Shown: positions 1-6,280 of the stretch, piece by piece | Position numbering within the stretch: the first letter of the stretch is position 1 | How the letters are laid out: every line of letters begins with the position of its first letter | From: an uncultured Eubacteriales bacterium | GTDB lineage: Bacteria > Bacillota > Clostridia > Oscillospirales > Oscillospiraceae | Reading direction: 5' to 3' | Assembly (NCBI GenBank): GCA_900545805.1 | Contig: URAL01000048.1 | Coordinates: 1-11,599 of the forward strand | Length of the DNA stretch: 11,599 bases | The notes under the pieces: model-generated | The model's database searches: none | Told to the model about the DNA's origin: nothing | What the model saw: the letters and a program-made list of their open reading frames with translations, nothing else | Translations under genes and position numbers: made by a program

Positions 1-2572
1 TTGCCAGGAAGCACTCCTGACTTTCAACCTCGGAATACAGGATGGCGCCGCTCTCGCCGAGATCGAAAACGCGGATGACCTCTGACATGGCGTCGCCGGG
101 CTCGAGGCGGATGAGCTTTGAATAGACGTTCTCGCATTCTTCAAACAGCGCCTCGTCGAGCACACAGCCTTCCTCTCCGGGATACAGCGCGACATAGAAG
201 GTACCTGCTTCAACGAGATCCTGGAAGAAGTGGCTGCCATAGCTGAGCTCGGGGCGCAGACCGTGCGAGCTGTAGGCAAGCTCGGCGATGCAGTCAAAGC
301 GGTTTATTTCCATGAAGTGCACCGGTACGCCGAGGCTGGGAGTGGTGGTGCCCCAGCGCCCCGGGCCGAGCAGGATAGTATGCTCATCGCGCAGAAGGCT
401 GTTGAGCTCGCCGAGCTTACGCGCTACCTGATACTTGCGCTGCTCCGGCAGAGCGAGATACGGCTCGACCCTGACCATGACGGCGTAGCGGACCGGCAGG
501 CACACATTGCCGCCCATAAAGTTGCCCTCCGTGCGGAAATACAGCTGCTTTACCTTGGGCATTACGCCGGCGGCGCCTATGCCGCGAGTTTGAAGCGGCC
601 TGCACTGCAGGAGATTCACGCGGTAATTTCCCTCTTCATCAAAATTACAGGCGTACTCTATATCAACAGGATAGTTGTACTTTTCTTCAAGTATGCGCAT
701 CGCCTCGGTCATAACTGACGTAAAGTCAGTTTTGCCGAGCAGCTTGCGGAAATTGAGGATGTCCGGAGCGTCTGCCGCGCTCAGCCCCATCTCGCGCAGT
801 CTTGCCGCAGTGGGATAGTCAAGCTCCATAAACAAAGACGGGTCGGCCTTTATATCACGCTTATCGATGCCCGCGACATTTATCGTCTCAAACTCGTTGC
901 TCTTGAGGTTTATCACATCCATTTTGTGCTGCGAATACTTATATTCGTCGCCGTATGCCACCATCGGCGGCGCGGTGGGCGCGTCCATGTTGAGAAGCCG
1001 CGCATAGTCGTCGGCCTCGCGGTCAACAGCGCGTGTGCCCATGCCGAAGACGAGACGCAGCATGCCCTTGTTTTCCGACGAGGAGTTCTGTTTGTTCAGA
1101 TACAGATTTTTCGAGTGACCGACGCCGGCGATGTGCGGATAGTAATAGTCACCGTGAACGTCGCCGCATACGCGCATGACCAGCAGCGCCATCTGCTCGT
1201 CACGATCCAGGAGATGGCGCTCGGCACGGTACATTATCGCATCCGGATTGACGGTGCTGGCGTATACCTGCTTTACAGCGCGCTCAAACACCTCGTAGCG
1301 CTCCTTGAGACTGCCCTGATTGGGACAGAAAACGCTCTCATATTTTCCGGCGAAGGCATTGCCGAAGCCGTCCTCAAGGATCGAGCTTGAGCGCACGATA
1401 ATGGGCGACTGTCCGAAATATTCGAGCATGGAGATAAACTGCTCCTTTATACTCGGCATGAAGGTGCCGTTAAGCAGAAGCTCCCGTATTGTCTTTGACT
1501 GCTCGAGATAATCCGAAGCCTCGATCATACGAATACGGGATGACCACAGCCCGTTTTGAACGCCGTAGGTGTAAAAAAGATCTGCTCCTATATAATACGA
1601 GTCATGCGGCTCAATGCATGTGCTGTAAAGCTCCGGCGCTTCGTCGCGCAGGATATTTCGCGCAAGCAGCATACCGGCGGCCTTGCCGCCGATACAGCCC
1701 GTGCCGATCTCGCGGTTTTTGATATCCATGAGATCCTTCATGGTGAAGTACTTTTGGCACAGGGCAAAGCGCGTCGGCTCGTTGCCGAGAAGACATCTCA
1801 TGATGTTTTCCTTTAAGAGTCTGCCCTCCTCATCGATCGGCTCACTGCCGTCAGAAACAGAGTCGAACATGCTGTCCCAGCAGTCGCGGCGCTCGCCGGT
1901 CTGTGTGAAGCGCTCGAATATCGCATAGGTTTCTGCACTGGAGGTGAGCGTTCGGCACTTTGTTCCGCTTATTTTAAGCGGGAAGTAGGTCGTGGGAGTA
2001 CGGCGACCGCGCACCTTTACCGGATGCATGTATACACTGCCGTCGAGCGTGCGGATATTCACGAGCAGAGGAGCTTCTCTGCGGATGCGCGATATGGTTT
2101 CATATGTATGCTTTTCATAGTCTATCGGCTGATATGCAATAGCCTGACGGCGGATAAGGAAGGGACTTATCAGCAGGAAAAAGTTTGATATCATAAGATC
2201 CGAAAACCAGTATTTTTGCAGATCTGACAGGCAGTCGAACACAAAGAAGGTGCCTATTGGCTCCTTGTCGATTATCCTGTGCACCTGTACGGCAAAGGTC
2301 TCAAAGCCGACGCGAGGATCAAGCCTGTATTCCTGAGCATTTGCTCCGCCCTCGCACAGAGCGGCGGTGTCCATTATCTCCTCGTGGTCACCGAAGCGTA
2401 TGTAAGCTATGCGCTTGCCCTGACGGGCGATATTTGTGACAAACCTTGTCGCAACGTACATATAGTCGCTGATGTGCTCGCACTGCCAGACGACGGTGTC
2501 GCCCGGGCGCAGAAAGTCGATAGCCTCGTCAAGGCCGTCGATGCCGGTGCTTATGCGCCGCTCTTTGTCCAT
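1..2572 (-). CDS. PEP/pyruvate-binding (PPDK_N) domain protein with degenerate KaiC-like N-terminus; 3' end beyond the window
   Basis: An open frame of 857 codons runs off the left edge with no stop. It starts at ATG 2572, behind a perfect AGGAGG (bases 2581-2586) with 8-base spacing. Residues 1 to about 150 resemble a KaiC/RAD55 module: RISTGIDGLDEA opens it and a Walker-B-like FFVFDCLSDL lies at 109-118. The Walker A loop is missing, replaced by VVWQCEHISDY. A PPDK/PEP-synthase N-terminal ATP-grasp domain follows: IGGKAAGM (294-301), IIVRSSSILED (391-401), AFAGKYES (406-413), DIEY (637-640) and LLQCRPL (654-660). Residues K297, R394, D637, E639, Q656 and R658 match the nucleotide-binding positions of PPDK. 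The C-terminal part has GPGRWGTTTPSLGVPV (736-751) and YGSHFFQ (778-784). No TxHAA phosphohistidine motif is visible, so it should not be called PEP synthase. It binds ATP by inference; its substrate is unknown. It may be co-transcribed with the upstream protease gene. Confidence 0.88.
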   Translation of the reverse strand, partial: MDKERRISTGIDGLDEAIDFLRPGDTVVWQCEHISDYMYVATRFVTNIARQGKRIAYIRFGDHEEIMDTAALCEGGANAQEYRLDPRVGFETFAVQVHRIIDKEPIGTFFVFDCLSDLQKYWFSDLMISNFFLLISPFLIRRQAIAYQPIDYEKHTYETISRIRREAPLLVNIRTLDGSVYMHPVKVRGRRTPTTYFPLKISGTKCRTLTSSAETYAIFERFTQTGERRDCWDSMFDSVSDGSEPIDEEGRLLKENIMRCLLGNEPTRFALCQKYFTMKDLMDIKNREIGTGCIGGKAAGMLLARNILRDEAPELYSTCIEPHDSYYIGADLFYTYGVQNGLWSSRIRMIEASDYLEQSKTIRELLLNGTFMPSIKEQFISMLEYFGQSPIIVRSSSILEDGFGNAFAGKYESVFCPNQGSLKERYEVFERAVKQVYASTVNPDAIMYRAERHLLDRDEQMALLVMRVCGDVHGDYYYPHIAGVGHSKNLYLNKQNSSSENKGMLRLVFGMGTRAVDREADDYARLLNMDAPTAPPMVAYGDEYKYSQHKMDVINLKSNEFETINVAGIDKRDIKADPSLFMELDYPTAARLREMGLSAADAPDILNFRKLLGKTDFTSVMTEAMRILEEKYNYPVDIEYACNFDEEGNYRVNLLQCRPLQTRGIGAAGVMPKVKQLYFRTEGNFMGGNVCLPVRYAVMVRVEPYLALPEQRKYQVARKLGELNSLLRDEHTILLGPGRWGTTTPSLGVPVHFMEINRFDCIAELAYSSHGLRPELSYGSHFFQDLVEAGTFYVALYPGEEGCVLDEALFEECENVYSKLIRLEPGDAMSEVIRVFDLGESGAILYSEVESQECFLA

Positions 2573-2591
2573 TCTCTTTTCCTCCTGTAAA

Positions 2592-2631
2592 TATAATGCG
2601 CAGACCGCCGGAGCAATGCTCCGACGGTCTG
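2592..2631 (-). terminator. Hairpin between the htrA-like gene and the PPDK_N-domain gene
   Basis: CAGACCG-CGGAGC (2601-2614) pairs with GCTCCG-CGGTCTG (2618-2631). This makes a 13-pair stem with one internal mismatch (C2608/A2624) and an AAT loop. On the minus strand it follows the protease stop codon by 11 bases and is trailed by CGCATTATATTT, which is T-rich but not a clean U tract. It may be a weak or partial terminator that allows read-through into the next gene, whose ribosome binding site lies just after it. Confidence 0.6.
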
Positions 2632-2642
2632 ATGCTGTGCCG

Positions 2643-3911
2643 TTATTTCATGTCCGCCGGATCCATGAGCTTTACGGTGATCTCCGTTGTTTTCCCGTCG
2701 CGCCATATGGTGAAGGTGAGCTCATCGCCCGCCTTGAGACCCTCCTTGGCGTCGGCAACGTCAGAGTTTGCGAAGGCATCCTTGCCGTTTACCCTGGTGA
2801 TGATGTCGCCGCGCTTAATGCCCTTGGCCTCGGCATCCGAGCCCTCGGTGACATAGCTTACATACAGTCCCTGCGGAATGTTATAGTATTTTGCTATATC
2901 CTCGCTCACCGGCCCTATCGTTATGCCTACGGACAATCTGCCGTACACCGCGCCGTCCTTTATAAGCGCCTCGACTATGCTCTCAACGGTATCCGACGGA
3001 ATGGCAAAGCCAAGCCCCTCAACGCCAGAGCCGAAGGAGGAGATCATCTTCATGTTCGTTATGCCGATGACCTGACCGCGGCTGTTGAACAGCGGGCCGC
3101 CGGAGTTTCCCTCGTTTATCGAAGCATCGGTCTGGATAAGAGACATCGTCGTTCCGTTATAGCTCATCTCGCGGTTTAATGCCGATACGATCCCGCGCGT
3201 CATTGTAAGGCGAAGGTCGGGAGACAGAGGATTTCCTATGGCGGCGACACTGTCACCGACGCTGAGCGTCGAGCTGGAGGCAAACTCCGCCGCCTTGAGT
3301 CCTGTGGCCTCAATTTTTATAACTGCGATGTCGCTTGCCGCGTCGAAGCCTATGAGCTTAGCCTCATACTCGCTGCCGTCGCTGAGCACGACCTTTGCCG
3401 AGTAGCCGTTATTGATAACATGGGTGTTCGTTATGATGTATCCGTCCGAGGATGCGATAACGCCGCTGCCCCAGGCGTAGTAGTCCTCTCTGTCATCCTC
3501 GCTGAAAACCTTGATGCCGACTACGGAGGGGCTGCATTTTTCGTAGATATCACTGAAGTCGAGGTCAGCGCCCGCAACGCCGTTTTTTATGCTCAGGCTG
3601 CCGCGCTCCTCAGCAAGGGGGATATTTACGCTTGCCGACACTGCCGACGGAGCTTCGGTGCCGTAGAGCTTATCGAAGTACGCATGCCAGTCGGAGGGTC
3701 TGCCGTCGGAGTTGTAGTCGACCGAGCTCACGCCGAAGCCGCATATTACATAGGTTATAACGATGATCAGCAGCACCAGACACGCGGCAATGGCGGCATA
3801 GCGCGTTTTCCTGCTGCCGTTCGGCAGCTTTGATGATGCCTGCGCATTACTCGCACCGGGGCGTGCGTTCGTTTTGTACCAGTCATTGCTGTTCGTGTCA
3901 TACCAGCCCAT
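2643..3911 (-). CDS. htrA: Membrane-anchored HtrA/DegP-like trypsin-family serine protease with one PDZ domain
   Basis: The 422-residue product should cleave misfolded proteins outside the membrane. A hydrophilic N-terminus (1-37) precedes one membrane segment (about 39-59, AAIAACLVLLIIVITYVI), giving an N-in, protease-out topology. The chymotrypsin-like domain covers about 117-310. Its catalytic triad is complete: His164 in TNTHVI, Asp194 in ASDIAVIK and Ser270 in GNSGGPLF. A single PDZ domain occupies about 322-417. This matches the usual Bacillota HtrA layout and length. I chose ATG 3911, with GGAG just upstream, over an in-frame TTG at 3923 that overlaps that ribosome binding site. The gene starts 26 bases after the kinase stop and belongs to the same operon. 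That neighbourhood recalls CssRS-HtrA and WalRK-HtrC, in which the kinase/regulator pair and the protease share envelope-stress roles; the role here is inferred. A hairpin follows the gene. Confidence 0.93.
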   Translation of the reverse strand: MGWYDTNSNDWYKTNARPGASNAQASSKLPNGSRKTRYAAIAACLVLLIIVITYVICGFGVSSVDYNSDGRPSDWHAYFDKLYGTEAPSAVSASVNIPLAEERGSLSIKNGVAGADLDFSDIYEKCSPSVVGIKVFSEDDREDYYAWGSGVIASSDGYIITNTHVINNGYSAKVVLSDGSEYEAKLIGFDAASDIAVIKIEATGLKAAEFASSSTLSVGDSVAAIGNPLSPDLRLTMTRGIVSALNREMSYNGTTMSLIQTDASINEGNSGGPLFNSRGQVIGITNMKMISSFGSGVEGLGFAIPSDTVESIVEALIKDGAVYGRLSVGITIGPVSEDIAKYYNIPQGLYVSYVTEGSDAEAKGIKRGDIITRVNGKDAFANSDVADAKEGLKAGDELTFTIWRDGKTTEITVKLMDPADMK

Positions 3912-3937
3912 ATGTTTCTCCAATCTGCCGCGGCGGT

Positions 3938-5395
3938 CTATTTGCGCTCGGCCTTTTCTTTCTTTTGCTTTGCCGGGGCAAGTGGGAGGGTGAATACGAA
4001 TACCGTGACACCGTCGCGGCTGGACACCGCGACCTCCTCGCCGTGGCTGTTGATTATCTTCTTTACGAGATACAGACCGAGCCCCACGCCGTCCTTATCC
4101 ATGCTGCGTGAGCGGTCGGATTTATGGAAGCGGTCGAAAATATAGGGCAGATCGTCCTCGGGTATGGGCTCGCCGACGTTTTTTATCGAAACATAAGCCT
4201 TTACGCCTTTTTTATAAAGCCTTATGGTTATCGTGCTTCCGGGTGCGGCAAATTTCATTGCATTGTCGGTGAGATTATATATGACCTGCGTTATCGAGTC
4301 GCGTTCGGCAAATACCTCGATAGGGTCCTCAGGAAGCTGCGGATCGACGTCGAGGTTTTTATCCTTTGCTCTGCTCTCAAAGCTCAAAAGACATTGCAGC
4401 AGAAGCTCGGACAGGTCAAAGCGGCTGCGCTTTGACAGATCGACGGCATCGCTCTCAGCCTGACTGAGGTTCAGCATGCTGCGCACAAGGCGCGATAAGC
4501 GGCGCGTTTCGTCAGCAATTTTGTGCAGATACTTATCCGCCTGCTCACGGGGGATCGTGCCGTCGAGTATGCCATCGGCAAAGCCGGCGATGGTTGTCAT
4601 CGGCGTTCGCAGCTCGTGCGAGACATTTGCAATGAATTCCTGACGCTTGTTGTCGCTCTGCTCGAGTGAATCGGCCATGCTGTTGAAAGACTCGATAAGA
4701 GTGCCTATTTCATCATCGCGAGCTTCCTTCGTTTTGACGCGTACCGAGAAGTCGCCGAGCGCAAATTTTCGCGCCGCTAGCGTAAGCTCATCAAGCGGCT
4801 CGGCCATTTTCTTTGAGTACACAAGGCTCATTAGTATCGCAATGAGCACGACCGCTATCGCAACGGCCAGCACGACACCGAGAAAAGCCTGCCAGTTATC
4901 CATAATGTTCATTCCGTCAGACGCAACAAAGACGTAACCAAGCGTCTCGTCGCCCGAGACTATGGGCTTTGCCACGACATACTGCTGCTCGGAATAAAAG
5001 CCCATGAGCGTCGTCATGCCGTCAAATTCGCTGCCTGAGCTCACGGCCTGTATGACCGAGGGGTCAAGCTGTTTGCCCTGATGCTTTGTGCAATACAGAG
5101 CCAAATCGGAACAGGACAGTACAAGACCGTCCTGATCACAGATGAATATATGGCTCGATGTGACATTAGCGATCGGACTTATTGTCAGGCGCAGATTCCA
5201 GCTGCTGAGCGATTCCTGTTTGGAAAGGGCGAGAGCAGACCTGACCACCTCATCGGCGCTGGAGATCATCCTTTCGCGCGTTGAGCTTATCAGATAGCCT
5301 CTGCCGAGGAAGAAAAATGCCGTGCCGATTATGGCAAATGAGAAGAAAACAAGAAGCGCCGTGGCAAGAAAATTGCGTAAGTATATGCTCTTCAT
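3938..5395 (-). CDS. Two-component sensor histidine kinase (extracytoplasmic sensor, HAMP, HisKA, HATPase_c)
   Basis: This 485-residue membrane kinase should autophosphorylate on histidine and pass phosphate to the adjacent regulator. Membrane segments are at about 9-31 and 170-193. Between them is an extracytoplasmic sensor of about 135 residues, possibly Cache-like (it contains HIFICDQDGLVLSCS and GYVFVASDG). A HAMP linker covers about 194-246. The phosphoacceptor is His260 in FIANVSHELRTP. The ATP-binding domain has the N box YNLTDNAMKFA (about 373-383), a YIFDRFHK stretch and the G box DGVGLGLYL. There is no PAS domain, unlike WalK. The start at 5395 lies 15 bases after the regulator stop, behind AAGGGG. 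Tight spacing on both sides places it in an operon with the regulator and protease. The closest functional models are CssS- and PhoR/WalK-type kinases; the signal sensed cannot be read from the sequence. Confidence 0.95.
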   Translation of the reverse strand: MKSIYLRNFLATALLVFFSFAIIGTAFFFLGRGYLISSTRERMISSADEVVRSALALSKQESLSSWNLRLTISPIANVTSSHIFICDQDGLVLSCSDLALYCTKHQGKQLDPSVIQAVSSGSEFDGMTTLMGFYSEQQYVVAKPIVSGDETLGYVFVASDGMNIMDNWQAFLGVVLAVAIAVVLIAILMSLVYSKKMAEPLDELTLAARKFALGDFSVRVKTKEARDDEIGTLIESFNSMADSLEQSDNKRQEFIANVSHELRTPMTTIAGFADGILDGTIPREQADKYLHKIADETRRLSRLVRSMLNLSQAESDAVDLSKRSRFDLSELLLQCLLSFESRAKDKNLDVDPQLPEDPIEVFAERDSITQVIYNLTDNAMKFAAPGSTITIRLYKKGVKAYVSIKNVGEPIPEDDLPYIFDRFHKSDRSRSMDKDGVGLGLYLVKKIINSHGEEVAVSSRDGVTVFVFTLPLAPAKQKKEKAERK

Positions 5396-5410
5396 ACGAG
5401 CCGGCCCCTT

Positions 5411-6097
5411 TTATTTTACGACTTCAAACTTATAGCCGACGCCCCAAACGGTCTGCACCGACCATTGCGGGGATACACCCTCGAGCTTTTCCCTCAGACG
5501 CTTGATGTGAACATCGACCGTGCGTGAATCGCCGAAGTAATCAAAGCCCCAAACCTCGTCAAGAAGCTGGTTGCGGGTAAAAACTATGTTGGGCGAGGCG
5601 GCGAGATGGTAAAGAAGCTCCATCTCCTTGGGCGGAGTGTCAACCTTTACGCCGTCGACTATAAGCTCATAGGAATCGAGGTTTATTATAAGCTTGTCGT
5701 AGCACAGCTTTTTCTCCTTAGGCGTGGTGTCGACCTCCGAGCGGCGCATGACCGCATGGATGCGCGCAAGAAGCTCCTTTACCTCAAAGGGCTTTGTTAT
5801 ATAGTCATCCGCGCCGATATCGAGCCCGGCGACCTTATCTCCCACTGCGCCCTTGGCAGTGAGCATGATGATGGGAACGGACGAGGTCTTGCGTATCTCA
5901 CGGCAGACCTGCATACCGTCCATGACGGGCATCATAACGTCAAGCAGCACAAGGTCGGGCGATATCTCATTGAACATAGCTATGCCGCGGCCGCCGTCGT
6001 GCGCTATGCTGACCTCAAAGCCGTCCTTTTCAAGATAAAGCATAAGAAGCTCGGCAATATTAACGTCGTCTTCAACAACAAGGGCTTTTTTGTTCAT
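5411..6097 (-). CDS. OmpR/PhoB-family response regulator
   Basis: A 228-residue transcription factor: receiver domain (about 3-115) plus C-terminal winged-helix DNA-binding domain (about 130-226). The receiver has the acidic pair D10/D11, phosphoacceptor D53 in LLDVMMP, T80 and K102 in ITKPFE. The effector domain has the OmpR-family signatures PPKEMELLYHLA, TRNQLLDEVWG, RTVDVHIKRLREKL and VWGVGYKFE. I chose ATG 6097, 7 bases after AAGGGGGA; an in-frame TTG at 6118 lies upstream of that ribosome binding site and is unlikely. It is the first gene of the regulator-kinase-protease operon. A direct repeat with an 11-base period in its promoter (6142-6159) is the type of site this family binds, so autoregulation is plausible. 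It resembles WalR, PhoP and CssR, but I cannot separate these from sequence alone. Confidence 0.96.
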   Translation of the reverse strand: MNKKALVVEDDVNIAELLMLYLEKDGFEVSIAHDGGRGIAMFNEISPDLVLLDVMMPVMDGMQVCREIRKTSSVPIIMLTAKGAVGDKVAGLDIGADDYITKPFEVKELLARIHAVMRRSEVDTTPKEKKLCYDKLIINLDSYELIVDGVKVDTPPKEMELLYHLAASPNIVFTRNQLLDEVWGFDYFGDSRTVDVHIKRLREKLEGVSPQWSVQTVWGVGYKFEVVK

Positions 6098-6119
6098 AGT
6101 ATTTCCCCCTTGAATCAAA

Positions 6120-6161
6120 ATTAGTATATTTCATAGATTAGTATACAGTAATTATACAGAT
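6120..6161 (-). promoter_or_regulatory. Putative promoter and response-regulator box of the two-component/htrA operon
   Basis: On the minus strand TGTATA-N5-TGTATA occurs as an exact direct repeat with an 11-base period (plus-strand TATACAG at 6142-6148 and 6153-6159). OmpR-family regulators such as WalR (TGTWAH-N5-TGTWAH) and PhoP (TTHAYA-N5) bind repeats of this geometry; each half-site here is one base off either consensus. Candidate -10 elements are TATAAT (6151-6156), TATACT (6140-6145) and TATACT (6123-6128). None has a good -35. With the last one, the repeat covers the -35 region, as expected for an activated promoter. ATTAGTATA is also repeated exactly at 6120-6128 and 6137-6145. Confidence 0.5.
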
Positions 6162-6210
6162 AAAAAAAGAGTTTTAGTTAAAAATCTGTAAAATGGCGAG
6201 TAGGGCGCAT

Positions 6211-6239
6211 AAAAAGGAAGCCGTCGAACGACGGCTTCC
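6211..6239 (-). terminator. Intrinsic terminator of the cstA unit
   Basis: GGAAGCCGTC (6216-6225) and GACGGCTTCC (6230-6239) form a perfect 10-pair GC-rich stem with a 4-base loop. Read on the minus strand it is followed by TTTTT (6211-6215) and lies about 40 bases after the cstA stop codon. It should insulate the regulator operon from cstA transcription. Confidence 0.92.
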
Positions 6240-6280
6240 CAAATGTATATCGCTGTTTGTATTTGTGGGTATAATAACTT

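Noticed and set aside
230..1390. Plus-strand open frames of about 155-160 codons (230-718 and 926-1390)
   Set aside because: Both sit inside the uninterrupted 857-codon minus-strand gene whose conserved ATP-grasp motifs prove the coding strand.
1..2572. Annotating the large left-edge gene as phosphoenolpyruvate synthase or pyruvate phosphate dikinase
   Set aside because: Only the ATP-binding domain is shared; neither the phosphohistidine domain nor the PEP-binding barrel is visible in the available sequence.
2472..3179. A 235-codon plus-strand open frame spanning the htrA/PPDK_N-gene junction
   Set aside because: It crosses two real minus-strand genes and the hairpin between them, and its product has no recognisable motif.
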